From Bradysia coprophila (lineage: Eukaryota > Arthropoda > Insecta > Diptera > Sciaridae), in assembly GCF_014529535.1 (NCBI RefSeq), contig NW_023503584.1, positions 2,936,415-3,000,414 of the forward strand: a DNA stretch of 64,000 bases. The letters are read 5' to 3'. Position numbers and translations under genes: made by a program. Positions 25,474 through 39,100 of the stretch are shown in pieces. Every line of letters starts with the position of its first letter. The first letter of the stretch is position 1. The notes beneath the pieces were generated by a model, which was given only the letters and a program-made list of their open reading frames with translations, was not told the DNA's origin and made no database searches.

Positions 25474-25510
25474 ACTGATGTCCGATAACCCGAAAAGTTC
25501 CATATTTATA
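25474..25510 (-). promoter_or_regulatory. Core promoter of the glycine-rich gene
   Basis: On the minus strand, TATAAATA (25510-25503) lies 34 bp upstream of the A of an arthropod-type initiator TCAGT (25478-25474). That leaves about 29 bp of 5' untranslated sequence before the ATG at 25447. Spacing and words are those of a strong TATA/Inr promoter, suiting a highly expressed structural protein. Confidence 0.65.
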
Positions 25511-25519
25511 CGATCGCCA

Positions 25520-28500
25520 TTCGATCTGCCGGTTCCTTAGCAATCCGACCAAAATTTCCTCGGTTCACCATATTTTCGGTATACATACACACACGTTGTC
25601 TCGTCTCCCCCAGCACATGGGAACATTATCGAAAATTAAAATGAGAAAAAAAAGTGAAAGCACCCATTTTGCAATATAAATATTCATTTCTTTGCATTAG
25701 TTTTTTTTTTTCCTCCTGCCTTCTTAAGCTGCTGCAAATGTATAATTTTATCTTCAAAAAAATATTTTTTTTTCTTATGCTTAAACATCTATAGTATTAG
25801 CTAGCATATATGATTCGTATTATCATCCATGGTACACCGTTTGTGACTCTTCAATAGATGCGATGCGTCTTCTGAACTATAGTAAATCATTAACGATTTT
25901 TTGTTTGCGTTCGCATCGCACACTCTTTGGGTGTTTAACGGTTTCGTGTGTATTCTATTAACCATTCGATATATATATGGGAGTATGTTTAGTTATGTCA
26001 TGATCATGAGAGTAAGTTATTTAATTTTTTAACCATTTATGTGGATAGCATAATAGACGAAGTCAGCCGCTGGCGGTAAATTTGTTGTTTTTTGTTTCTT
26101 TTAAAAATATTAAACCCGGGCCAAGAAGAAGACGAAAAAAAAACTCTTTATGCTAAGTAAATCGTGGCTCTCATAGCAAAAAATAATAATAACGCTCTTG
26201 TGGAAGACGATGATAATAGGGAAAAAAAATTGCTTTTAGGTGCGCGATGAGTTTTTGGTTGTATAATACTTATCAATAATAATTGATGATTATTATGGGT
26301 GTGGGGATATATGTTTGAATATTCGTTATATTATGAATCTTCAAATTGATTTTTTTTTCTTCTTCTTCTTCTCCTCTTCATCGTTAGTTTACTATTTATC
26401 ATAGTGTTTTGTTCCGGTCAGACGTTTTGAAAATAATTGTTGTTGGAAGAAATTTTTGGAGGAATTTAATGTCACTTTCATTTTAAATTTTTTTTTTCTT
26501 CATAAAATTTAAAATAAAAAACAATTCGGTGGCTACAACTTCAGCATGGGAAATTCTCAATAGAAGATGAATTATAGCTGAGTTCAAAAAACTTTGAAAG
26601 ATAAATTGCAGTTAAATAACTTTATTGTTCAACACACACTGCCGATATAAATCTATTAAAGTTTGTGTTTAGTTTTAATGGCCCAGGTACTTCGGAAATA
26701 ATCGACGTACAAATCTGTTTGAGATGGTATCTCATTTATAACGCACGAAGTCGAAAATATAGCAGCAGTATATTGGGATCAGTTGATTACTTTGTTGAAG
26801 TCAAAGGCCATTACATTACGAAACCATTCTAAATTTCCGTTCCTGTGCTTAGGCTGGGCTTTTAAAGCAGCAACTGGTTCATACATTATACATTTAATGC
26901 ACGCACAATCTTCCACCTTCAATCAAAAATCTGACCTTTAATCAATTGAATAACGTTTGTTTTGTCAATACATTTTTGATATGAAGTAAAAGTTGGGTCA
27001 GAGGTGGATGAACGAGTAAACCGATCTAAACAATTTATCTTTGTGGAAATAATTTTTAAGACACATAACACTTTGCATTTCGATTATAGACAATGCATTG
27101 TCTTCTTCTTTTCAACATCGGGAGAATTCTTTGTGTCTATGAAGAGGGAGACAATATAACAGCGGTTTTTGAATAACAAAATCTCAGCTTGTAGACATTA
27201 CCGGCAATTGAGGAGCTTTCAAAATTCAGTTTATGCTTAACAAGAAATGTAAATCTGTCCAGACCACGCTATTCGAATCTCTGTCTAACCATTTGAAAAA
27301 AATGTGACGAAAATGTGTTGACAATGATTAATGAAGAGCGAGGGGAAATATTCATAGAAAATCCTTTGTCAGTCAAAAGTCAAAAGAAAATCCTTAAAAA
27401 AATTTCGAAAGAATATCCTCAAATTATTTTGCATATAACCCCTTTGGAGGGGTTAAAAAAGCAAAAAAAAGACGAAAATCCTTGAAAATAAAAAAAAACC
27501 TTTGAAAATTCTTCCGGAATTAGTAAAAAATCTTTGGAAAATGAAAGGAAAATCCTTGAAAATCCCCAGAGGATTTTTGAAAATTCTTTGTCAACGAAAT
27601 TTACAAATATCGGCCCCTCAGTGAAGAGCAAAAAGATCAAAACAGTTCAGAACTTAACATTTTACCTTTGAAACTAGACCAATTAAGTCAAACTAGCCAC
27701 TTCGATCTTACTTCAGCAAAAAAGACCACCTCCAGCGGTGAATGTAACACTAATCCAACTTACACTTAAGGGTATGCTTTAAAAAATTGGAACTTAAAAG
27801 CCTCCGAACGACCTCCGCTATCAACATTCCGGCTCTATTCATCCTGAAAGTTTTGGTTGTCCTCCAACATAACTCGGCGGTTCGCTCATGGTAAATTTTC
27901 ACAATCTCAGCGGATGCCTGAGTTCCAATGATGAACGAATAAAATTGGCTGGAGACGATAGAGCGTGAAAAACTATGTAACAAATCCGTTATTGTCGGAG
28001 AAAAAATTTTGATAGTGGAGATCGCCGTAGAATATGGGTTTGAAAATGCCGACCTCCGCCGATTGCAATAGTTTTGTATGACCAGTTACCTCAGATCAAA
28101 TTTTTAACACTCTGAAGCAATAGACAAAGGATCAGTCTAATGCCTGAAACTATACCACTTTTTCTTGAAACTATAGTTTTCAGTCTTAAAAATTGTAACG
28201 CAACAGAATGGTATTGGCGGAATCCGCCCAGAATCATTGTTTGGATGTGTGCGTATGGATATGGATACGATAGAATAGATTGGAACGAATAGGTAAAACG
28301 GTTGAAGCAAACGTAGACTCAAATTCGGTTGACATATTAACTGAAATAATTATTTCGCATGAATTGTTGTTTAAAATTGCTTCACTGTTTACGTGGTGCA
28401 TACCTTTTAGAGTAATTATACCTAGAAAGGAAATTTGTACGACGTCCCAACATTAGTTTGTATAATATACACATTTCGTATAATTTTACACGCTTTCTCG

Positions 28501-28719
28501 CTTTTGATAGTTCAATTTGCCCACTTAGGCCATACACTTACACACATCCCAATAAACATTTCGTATTTCATGTTGGGACCACATATTTTACGTAATTTTG
28601 TTCGAAATTTCCTCTCTGGGTATAATAACCCTTAGGTGCATACAAAATCCTCACATGATTTTAGAAGAGGATTAAGGAAATTTCCTGCTTTCATTCCTCA
28701 TACACTAGAACTCCTCATG
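25520..28719. other. Gene-poor, AT-rich stretch
   Basis: Homopolymer runs, TCTTCT microsatellite-like tracts (about 26350-26385) and an AAAATCCTTGAAAAT-type degenerate repeat at about 27360-27600. I found no exon pair or family motif. Confidence 0.35.
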
Positions 28720-30303
28720 TAGTGGAGGTTCTTAGCGATTGCATAGTGCATTTTTTGACAAAGGTCTGAAAATTGGACCCTCGGTAAATATGGTCATCTA
28801 GAGTCTAATGCGATATGGTGCCCAAAATTTTAGCCCCTCCCCTTCCCCTGCCATCGCTTTAAAGTTTTCGGTGCAGAGGTAGGTTTGATGAATTATTATG
28901 CAGTCGCCACGACTCCTATCATAGCTATATATAGCTCAAATGAAAAAGGAAAGTCTAAAGTTTTTTTTTTGACACTTTGCTTTTACAAATTTTCCATTTT
29001 CATGTGACTTTTCCGAGCTTTTCCGAAATGTCAGAAAAAAAGTTAAGTTTCAAAGTGAGATAACTCGTGAAATATGATTTTTACAAGGAAATGATGTTCC
29101 GAGGATTTGTTCGCCATGAAATTCTCTACCGAAATAAGTTATGGCAGTCTTTCCTATCTTTAACGGTGGCGGATCTGGAACCTATTTTCCGCATTCCCAC
29201 CATATAATGTTAGGAATGAAAAAATAATAATTTTCAAGATTTTCACCAAATTTTTTTTTAAATTTTGTTAGGAAACTTGCTGTTATGATGTAGGAAGTTG
29301 TTTCTGTTGTAAATGTCCATATTTCCTCATCCAGAGGTTCCACTAGTCAGAACTCTGGAATTTTACGACTTTTCAATGTAAATTTTGAATGTATTCTGGA
29401 TTTGGGACTTTTAAAAGTTCTCCAGCATAAAGTACGTAAAATTTCATGATTCCTCAATAACCTCTGACATTCTAGCTTATCATCCTGATGGGATATAGTC
29501 GGGAACAGGGTTGGAAGAGACTCAGGTTTTTGATTTTTCAAGGATTTTTCGAAAGAACTACATTTGTCAAGTTAAATAAAAAAGAATTACAGACCAGTAT
29601 AGTCCTGGCCTCTTATTTCCGCTCCAAATTCTAGAACTGGAAGTTTTAAAGGACTTCCTAGCATTTTTTGGATTTCCCTCTATACTTTTAGGATTATTGA
29701 AATGGTAGTGTACTAGTTCCTAAAATTTCATAACTGCACATTGTCCAGCATTTTCCCAATTCTAGAACTCTGGGATTTTAAGGGGAAACTCAGTCTTTTT
29801 TGTACTCTCTTCTGGCCTAAAAGGATGATTACGATAGTAGTTGGTTGGTTCCTGAAATTCCATCATTCCCAATGGCTCAGTATCTTCCTAAATCAACCGA
29901 ACAAATCCTCGGAACATCATTTCCTTGTAAAAATCATATTTCACGAGTTATCTCACTTTGAAACTCAACTTTTTTTCTGACATTTCGGAAAAGCTTGGAA
30001 AAGTCACATGAGAATAGAAAATTTGTAAAAGCAAAGTGTCCCAAAAAAAACTTTAGACTTTCCTTTTTCATTTGAGCTATATATAGCTATGGTAGGAGTC
30101 ATTGCAACTTCACAATAATTCGTCAAACCTACCTCTGCACCGAAAATTTTAAAGCGATACCAGGGGAAGGGGATGGGCTAAAATTTTGGGCACCATATCG
30201 CATTAGACTCTGGATGACCATATTTACCGAGGGTCCAATTTTCAGACCTTTGTCAAAAAATGCACTATGCAATTGTGTTTTGTATGAAGAAGTACCTCTA
30301 CTA
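28720..30303. mobile_element. 1.58-kb element with about 400-bp inverted arms
   Basis: The left arm 28720-29113 and right arm 29898-30303 are reverse complements with scattered mismatches. Shared words include GCATAGTGCATTTTTTGACA, ACCCTCGGTAAATATGGTCA and CCGAGGATTTGTTCG. The about 780-bp centre has no long open frame; it has repeated TTCTAGAA(C)TCTGG-like words. This is the form of a Foldback or long-TIR non-autonomous DNA element; superfamily unknown. Confidence 0.85.
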
Positions 30304-33300
30304 ATGGAACTTTTTTTCCTGTAAAGCTGCTTGTCTGAACTGTTAATATGCACAGGAAAATCAGTTGAATTATTGAGCTATTCCGTGAAAACCATTCGGT
30401 CATATTTTTTTAAAAAATCAATAAAAATTACATTAATTACTTCGTCTATGTTCACATAGTGAAGTCGCGTTGTTTGATCTGATCGCAAGATTCATTAATA
30501 AAATGAAAATACAAATTTATTAATGTACCTGTCTCTATGCATGCATCTTTACGAAATGTTTTATTAATTTAAAATGATGATTTTGACATATTTAATGGAC
30601 GCTAAATTTGTGAACGCATAAAAGAAACTAAAAAAATTAAAATTTGAAAAATGAAAATCTAAAATTTAACAGAATTTAACAAAAGCTTTGTGTAAGCTTT
30701 TTTTTGCACGAAAACAAGACAAGAGGTATGAAATCAGTAACTGCATTAACAAACAATTTTATTACACAAAATATTCAAATTGCTCAACTAAATGAGTGGT
30801 TTATCGAAAGGATACTCCAACGAATATATTCATGTTGATAGCAATGAAGTTTTCAATTGGAATCTGATAATACACTTAAATAAAAACAAAACTGCAAACT
30901 AATCTGTGCAAAAGCTTAGCATGGATTAATTAAAGTTACTGTTGGGCACCAGGGCATATTTTTGATGCTTTGAAGAATTTTGGTAAACTTTGACAATTTG
31001 TTTTAAAAGAAGTTTACCAAAATATCCGAATAACGAATAGGGTTTGATAAATTCGACTTTCTTAGCCTGCGATCACTTTCAGAATTTTTTTACTATGGAA
31101 TTATAGCCTGAATCGGAATAGCTTGGTGTAGCCTGTAATTCAACTTTTTGAAATTGGCTCTGGATTGAATTTCCGATTTATTAAAAATTTAGTTGTCCCT
31201 TTCACCTTTCACTTTTCTTGTTATCTATCACACAATGTGTTCTTAAAAAAATTAATACATTTGTGATATCCTTGGGTTATTATCATGGTTCTATTAATGA
31301 AAATGAGTATTCTTCAAGATATTATTTCCATTAAATGTCTTCTACTCTTCTCATTGATCAAGTAATATAAGTCGTCGGTTCAGTAGTTCCTGAGATATCG
31401 GAGATACGCCCTTTAGTCATGTATTTCGTAAACCGTTTATCGGTGTCGTCTGAGGGGTAATTCCATTAATGGGCAATTGCAGCGTAATTTGAAGAGAACA
31501 AAAGTTTTTGTTTATGATTCGGGGATCACCGAAAACTTTGTAGAAGATTGGAATGTCAAAATCTTAGGACTTCAAAAATTCCCTCAAAATTACCAGGTCA
31601 CCAATTCACAATTTACATAGAATTGTCCAAAAGCTAATTGGCATTAAAGAAAAATTTCTTTATAGTGAACAGCTCAGCTGGGTGCAGGGCCGTATCTACA
31701 TGGGAGCGAAGGTCAGTAGCGCTCACCATGGACACCCGAGGACACACTGTGAAAAATCTGAAAGTTTTCTCATATTGATTTTGGACCATAATCCACTTAA
31801 AACCTAATTTTCAAAGGGTCTTGAGGAATTATTCAAGAAGACAAAAAGGATAGTGAAAATGGGGCTAATTTTACTATCAAAATACGTTTTTTAAACAATA
31901 TGATAATGAACATCGACAAAAATCTACCTTCATACTTTTCCTTTCATTTCCTATAAATACTCAGCCGAAAATCAATAATTTATCAGATGCTCTTCTAGAA
32001 AACAGATTACATCGATTGCTAAAATTATTATTGATTGAATATCATTGTTGAAACGAATCGACGTAACAATCCAGGCCGTGAACTAAAAAAATTGAATTTG
32101 AATTAAGTTATTTGAGATAAATGGACGAAAGTCTGAAAAATTACACCTGAATATTAATAGGAGCTTTTGAGATGCGTAATGATACATATTAAGTCATGCA
32201 TCGAGTTCAGACATTATCGTTAGATTTAAGGCGATATAAATCAAATTCATATTTTCATTAAATGTGGCCTGCATTTTTATCGAAACGTTTGAAGTGAAAG
32301 GCACGTCCTGCATCTTTTTTTCTACAATTTTGTTATTATCGATTTTGATAATGATATTCAACTTATACAAGGTATCGCATAAATTATTTTACCGAAAAAA
32401 AAAATATTTGTTTAATCAAATGCTTTCACTTGAGCAGAAAAACTTAAAATTCCAAAAATTAAAATCATAAAAATTTTGCATCTTAATGTCCACTCAATTA
32501 AAATCAAAACGATTTTTGTTTAGCGAATTTTTGGAGAGAGGCACGGCACATCTATACGCAATAAATTAAATATTGCGATTTCTGTCCTTGCAAGGTGAAT
32601 TGTACACGTAAGTCTCGAATTATCACATGGAGTATTATTACGTTGAGAAAATCGTCTATGCTTATATTGACAAAACAGGAACGACGTTTTTCGTGTTCCA
32701 CCAGTTAGTTTAGTGTGAAACATTCGAAATTGAAACATTATGTGTGCTCTTATTATTCTACACACTTTGTTAGAGTAAAAATCGCTTGGTTTGCGTAATT
32801 CGTCGGCATATAATCACAGATATTAGAAGACAGTGCGCGATTAGCGACAGAATTGTAATTTCCACAGAGATAACATTTTTCAGATATCTGCGCTCTTCTC
32901 CCCTTTTCCGACTTTCAGTGACCTGCAAAAAAAAATTCTTCACTTTATTTGTTAAATTTTCTTAAACTTTTTTCGATTCCCTTTAATTTTATCGAGGAAA
33001 CTGTTAGATCTTAATCTCTTAGGGATTCACAGTATGCGATCGGATCTTTTTTGGAATAAAAATTGAATTCTCTGTGGAGTTACTTGCATTTAAGCCCAAG
33101 TTATCAGGTCCTAGAGGGATTACATTTTTATCTTTCGATACATCGGATCTTGCCCCTGCTATAATTTGTTTTAATCCCAACTTCGCTTATCTTGAAACGT
33201 ATTTACTAAATATTAATTCCTCGTTGGATTAAAAATGAGAATAAAATGCATTAATGTAGAAATACAAATTGATAAATGCTAGTTGGAACCTCAGTACTTT

Positions 33301-34645
33301 TTTATGATTTTTTTCCGTAGATTTTTCTTATATACTTACCGGCTGAGTTTTTCAAAGTAATTTTTGAATAACTGTTGATTTAGATAGCAAAGACAACAAC
33401 CTTGTAACTTGGCCATTTGAGAGCGACGTGTGGGCAACGTTGTGTCAAAATTGACATTAGAACAAAAGAATTCTGTCAATTTTGACAATATATGGATAAT
33501 TTAAGCTAACCGGGTTAACCCTAATATCATTGTTAAGTCTCAATTTTAATCCCTTAAAGAATTATATTTCTTCAAATCCTACCCATTTGGATGAAATCCT
33601 ATCGGACCTTAAAATTTGATAAACTAAGAATGTACATTTGAAAGCAGTTGCATACGTTATTTTCTATGTTACCGAAAATTATTCGCATCCGTTAAAGAAG
33701 TGGTTAGTTAAGTACACTTAACTTCTCTCTGTTAGATAAATATTATAAAATGTTAGAAAAACGTAGTCAAATAAGCCAACTGTTTACATAAGAACCACAA
33801 TTGGCTACTGGAAACGTACACCATAATTTCACATGGTGGGTATACCATACCAAAGTATTTATTTGAATTGTTTTGAACAAAAGATTCAACCGCTACATGA
33901 CGGTGAGTTCATTATACGCTTCGGATGTGTTAAAATTGTTCGAATACATTAATTATCATCATTTGTCGTGTTTTTTTTTATTTACTTCGGGCCACAACAT
34001 GATGGAAAAAGCGTTGATTTCTTATCTATTTTGAAAATCAAGATTTGATAAAAGAAACGAAAAAACAAAAAAAAAGCGAGAGAAGTAAAAGAAATTATGT
34101 ATAGGCGAATTACAAAAGCCTCTTAAAAGCTAATTGTAATGTATAGAAACTAACATTTCGAATGACATAAGATTAGTAAATAGAAAACTGAAATCGTAGT
34201 CATACTAACTCCCAACATACACAACACTTATTAACATGTACTTATACAATTAGAAATGAAGATGTAATTGGATAATAAACAATTTGGATTTTAACGGAAT
34301 ATATTTACAATTCAACGCATCTGAATTAAGTTCGTTATATAAAGTTTCAAACTGTGTGCTGTTGCCTGCGTGAGTTTAAATTGAATATGTTGCGTTGGTC
34401 AGTTTACAGATTTTGATTTTTAACATTTATTCCGTTTTCGTGCGATATCAAGTTGGCAAAAATAAATTAGAAATGACTGAGACCATAAATATACTCCATA
34501 CAAAAGTGATGGTTTGTCTCGGTTAATTTGTATTATTGTTGGAATTAACACTCTACCGGTGTATAATTATGATTCGATAATTTATTACAAATTTATAGCT
34601 ATTAATAATACGTTGAATGTGCATTGTTCCCATATGTTTCCATTA
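30304..34645. other. Gene-poor, AT-rich stretch
   Basis: Over 4 kb without a supportable exon. Open frames up to about 80 codons are AT-rich and lack motifs. Local words such as CCTGAGATATCGGAG at about 31390 recall the A/B repeats and may be remnants. Confidence 0.35.
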
Positions 34646-35950
34646 AAACGAGCCATCAGAACAGTCGGAGCGTTTGCTGCGACTGAGCCCCGTACAAACC
34701 CGTATAACTATTGCGTACGTGACCCTAGTGCGTCTGTCACCCTACTTTGACCGTAAGCCTATTGCGCCGGTTAATGTAGTTAAAGTAAAATTATTATGTA
34801 ATATGTACATCTTACAAATTGCGCATAGCGCAATTACGAAGCCCCGTACGACGTTCCTTTCAAATGAAACAAAAATTTCAAATTGCCCTAAAATTTTATT
34901 TTTTGAAGGGCCTAGTATCGGCCTCAGTCCGAGGACCCAAATTTAAAATTTTTTCAACTACATTCTATTCGGCCTTTGATTACCTTCCAAATGATACAAA
35001 AATTACGAAAAACGGATGAAATTTGCTCGAGTTATATGTAAAATACACATAGGGCCCTAGTATCGGCCTCAGTCCGAGGACCCAAATTTAAAATTTTTTT
35101 CAACTACATTCTATTCGGCCTTTGATTACCTTCCAAATGAAACAAAAATTACGAAAAACGGATGAAATTTGCTCGAGTTATATGTAAAATACACATAGGG
35201 CCCTAGTATCGGCCTTAGTCCAAGGACCCAAATTTAATTTTTTTTCAACAACATTCTATTCGGCCTTTGATTACCTTCCAAATGAAACAAAAATTACCAA
35301 AAACGGATGAAATTTACTCGAGTTATATGTGAAATACACATAGGGCCCTAGTAGCGGCCTTAGGCCAAGGACCCAAATTTAATTTTTTTTCAACAACATT
35401 CTATTCGGCATTCGATTACCTTCCAAATCAAACAAAAATTACGAAAAACGAATGAAATTTACTCGAGTTCTATGTAAAATATACATAGGGCCCTAGTAGC
35501 ATTTCACTTCTAAGGCCCTAACTCACGGTCCACTCACCCGATTTTAAAAAACTTTTTTTTTCCTGGATTGGTATTGACAATACCTATCATTTGCCGTGTC
35601 ATTTACATTTCCATCGTTTATTTTGCCATAAATATCAGCAAAAGACCTTAAATCACTTAGGTGGCCCTAACTCACGAATGGCCGACCCGAATATGCCCAT
35701 CTTCGAACTTAGCCTCACTATTGCGACTATCTTTCAGGGAAAAAAAAATTTTGAAATCGGATTTGATTTACTCAAGATATCGACGTGACAGACGGACAGA
35801 CGGACAGACGGACAGACAAAATTTTTATTGCAGATTCGTCATCTATGAACATAGGCAAACACTTTGCCCTTACCGTCTGCTTCGAATTCCATCAATTACA
35901 CACGGCATCGTAATCCTATAAGCCCCTTTGTACTTCGTACGGGGCTAAAA
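34646..35950 (+). mobile_element. Non-coding repeat element, family A copy 2
   Basis: The head (34646-34890) and tail (about 35690-35950) match the copy at 5159-6408, including GTACGGGGCT-type ends and the ACAGACGG ladder. The middle is different: about four tandem copies of a roughly 145-bp unit, followed by a unit with GGTATTGACAATACC. No supportable protein. Confidence 0.75.
34908..35500 (+). repeat. 145-bp tandem repeat, four copies
   Basis: Units begin with GGGCCCTAGTA(T/G)CGGCC at about 34908, 35053, 35198 and 35343, with a fifth start at 35488. The first two units are almost identical; later ones are progressively diverged (CTCAGTCCGAGG becomes CTTAGGCCAAGG). They lie inside family A copy 2. 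Confidence 0.85.
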
Positions 35951-36529
35951 ATTAATAAGCAACGCGCTGTCGTGTTTGTGAGCTTCAAAAAAAAATAGTC
36001 GTGCTCATGAAATCTTACTAGTGTTTTCTTGTCTGAGGTATATGATTTTCAATGATAACTATCTTGGATGATTCAACAATAGTAGATTACATTCTAATTT
36101 CTAACTTTCTATTTTGCATTTGCATAGTGTGAGGATTGAGGCCGTAGGCCGAGTGTGACAATACACATCTAGGCACACGAAAAAGCATTTATTATCGAGT
36201 TGTATACAACGTTTTTCGCAATAAAGGTAACGGAAAGTCCTACTTTTCGTTACATGTTGCGAAAACGAAAATTATTTTTCTGTGATGTGTCAAACATGTC
36301 ATTTCCCTACTTTGTTGTCTCGTTTTCGCTTACAAGTATGGGATTATCTTATTATGACATCGAGTGTGAAGCCGAAGCCGTGTGTCATAATACACATCGT
36401 GCTATTTTATAATATAGCTATTTTCATAATGTGGTAGTAAATGGAATTGTTTTGCGTAAAAGTCGAGTTTTAGTGTGAATTTTGTTGATCCGAGGCGAAG
36501 CCGATTCAATGGACTTACATGTTGATCAG

Positions 36530-36581
36530 GGCCTATTTTTCAAATTTTTTAATGAATTTTAATTAATTAAAAATAGGCCCT
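36530..36581. repeat. Short hairpin
   Basis: GGGCCTATTTTTCAAA and the complement AAAAATAGGCCC flank an A/T-rich centre. It abuts the next foldback element. Confidence 0.5.
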
Positions 36582-36870
36582 GACGCTGAGGGCGTTGAAA
36601 GAAGTACGTGAATTATGAAAAGTATGGTTTTCGACGCATGTACTATGTAATAATAGCTGTTACTCATTAAGCCCCCGAGAAATGAGCTTTAACGCCTACG
36701 TTAATGAATAAATGACTAATTTTCTGAGATGAAGTGGGTAAATAGCTTTTGCAATAATTTTTTTCCAGCAGTCATTTAACGAGGCTGACTTTATAGTATT
36801 TTACATGCTACATGCGTCGAAAACCGTACTTTTCATGTTTTAAGCACTTCTTTCGACGCCCTCAGCATGT
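36577..36870. mobile_element. Inverted-repeat element next to family C
   Basis: Left arm GCTGAGGGCGTTGAAAGAAG ... GGTTTTCGACGCATGTA; right arm TACATGCGTCGAAAACCGTA ... CTTCTTTCGACGCCCTCAGC. A related right arm is seen before the family C copy at about 58890, so the two may move together. Confidence 0.65.
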
Positions 36871-36871
36871 A

Positions 36872-37014
36872 AAATCCTTTACATAACTCGGGATAAAAAT
36901 GAAAAGTCTCGTTTTCGTGTGTTTATTGACCTCGGCTTCGCCTCGGATCAACAAAATTCACACGAAAACTCTAGTTTTCATTTTTTTATCCCTAGTCATG
37001 TAAAATACAATTAC
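36872..37014. mobile_element. Foldback element, family C, clean copy
   Basis: The arms TTACATAACTCGGGATAAAA and ATCCCTAGTCATGTAA are inverted. Inner arms TCGTTTTCGTGTG and CACACGAAAACTC surround CGGCTTCGCCTCGG. A partial arm is repeated at 37006-37056. Other copies are at 15325-15452 and 58965-59096. Confidence 0.7.
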
Positions 37015-37059
37015 ATGACTAGGGATAAAAAGCTGAAAAGTAGAGTTTTCGTGTGTAGC

Positions 37060-39100
37060 ATGTTAAATATATTTGAAGGACTGTGTCAAAATGTAAATGT
37101 TCTCAATCAATGAATTACCGCTCATCACAGAACAGACAACTAATAAAGTTAATTTCTACATTAATCTCATCTAATGCAGACTTACATTTAATTTTGATTG
37201 TATAATGCTCAATAACTCTCACTGCATTTTCCCTCCTGGTGCTTCACTTTATTGAATTTAATTTCTAAAAATCTCAGGTAACATCTGAAAATATAAAGGG
37301 AAGTGTGAAGACGTTTCAATCAAATTGTAAGTGTTTGTTTTTTCTACATCTGACGGTATTGAAATAAAAAAAAACTTCGCCTCTTTGATAAACAATAACA
37401 AAACACAGAAGATTAAAAATCAGTCGCGTGGGTGGCATATTATATAAAGTACTCCAGAATAACCAGTACGTTTTTCAATGAAACAGCAGTATTATTGATG
37501 AGTTTTTCTTGGCATGAAAGAATTATATTTTTTTCGAATCAACAACACAATACAATTGATTCACCGCATCAACAATAATGCAATTACCACAGTTAAAGTC
37601 GAATTATGTTTGAAAAAAAAAATCCGAAATGTCAGACTTAAATTAAAATTTAATTTCTATCGGACAGAACCGAAGAAGTGATTAAAATGGCATTAGACGA
37701 AATCCACTCTGAAATAATATAAAAGAAAGTAATTGCGGCAGCACAATGTTCCATATTTATTTAAATTCGTAAATAAAATGATAAATAAAAGGTTTGTCAT
37801 TATTGTGAATATTTAAGGTCAGCGTTTGTAATGCAGAACAACTGCATTCTGCACCCACTGGAAATGAACCATTACTTCATTGAAATGAGCGTTATAATTA
37901 ATTTCTGTCTTAGCGAGTAAAAATAACAACTCAATAGCGTAGTGGTGAACCACTGAGCACTGTAGAAACGATTTGGTATGAAAGAATACATCGAAATTAG
38001 TAGTATTGTAGAGCAGGGTCTGTTATTATTACCGAGTAAAATAACTTACGCAATTGTTTAGAACTTTTACTTTTAGAGTGCAGCCCGTTCGAACCTTGTT
38101 TTTTTTTACAAATGTTTTCTTGTTTTTTTGTTTTTTCTTGTTTACAAACAAAGAAAAAAACAAAAAAACATGGTACTTCTTTCGGGTTTTGTATTTTTAA
38201 TTTTGTTTTTCTGTTTTCTTTTTAATTCTTCCTGTTTTTAATTTGGTTTATCAGTTTCTTACAGTTCTTTTTCGGTTTTCTTCTTGTTTTTTTTCGGTTT
38301 TTTCTTGTTTTCTTCGGTTTTTTCCGTTTTTTTTTCTGTTTTTTCTTGTTTTTCTGTTTTTTCTTGTTTTTCTGTTTTTTATTTGTTTTGCAACAAATTT
38401 ATGTTTGTTTTCTATCCCTTCGAACCTTGTTTTTTATGTTTATCCACCCCTCGGTGCAGCCCTTGGTCTTCGACTTTGGCTAGGGTGCAATTTTAAGATG
38501 AACGATTGGTTGTAAAGCCGCTGATATTTATGTATGGACGTGTAGTGGATTTTTTCGATATTTACAATTTTTAGTACACGTTCTCCTCTAACTCTTCTGT
38601 CTTCCTGACCAAAACTCAGATGGCATGTGACCTGGTCATTCAGAACTTTGACGTTCATGTTCACTTCTCGGAGGGAGGAAAGAGATGGATGTTTGAAAAA
38701 GTACGAATCATGTACTACACTGTCAAGTCGAGGGAAGTTTCGTTGACAAAGGATTTCCTATTGATTTCTTTTTAAATTTTCAGGTATTTGCTTCTTTTTA
38801 TGTGATTTGGAGCCCTTTTTATCTCTCGGAAAAATTTGTGGGGCTTTTAGGGATTTTCCAAGGTAAATATGTGAGTGGATACTACATTTACCTTGGTATT
38901 TTCTTTTGGCTGACAAAGGATTTTCTATTAATGCTTATGTTCATGCTTAAAGTGCTTTAATGAGTTAAATGTCAAATATTTTGCAAGTACAGTGTTAACA
39001 TGAGTTAAGTTTCGATCTATTTTAGAAACCATTCATTCGCTCCATATTGACATTGATAACTGTATGATGAAGAATTAAATTATTCTCTACGGTAACATCT
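37060..39100. other. Gene-poor stretch with a polypyrimidine tract at 38100-38400
   Basis: The tract consists of TTTTTCTTGTTTTC-type words and gives low-complexity Phe/Ser/Val frames that I do not regard as coding. A perfect poly-T/poly-A hairpin is centred near 38146. Confidence 0.45.

Noticed and set aside
38243-38515. Hydrophobic Phe/Ser/Val-rich membrane protein
   Set aside because: It is the translation of a polypyrimidine tract; low complexity and no start or splice context.
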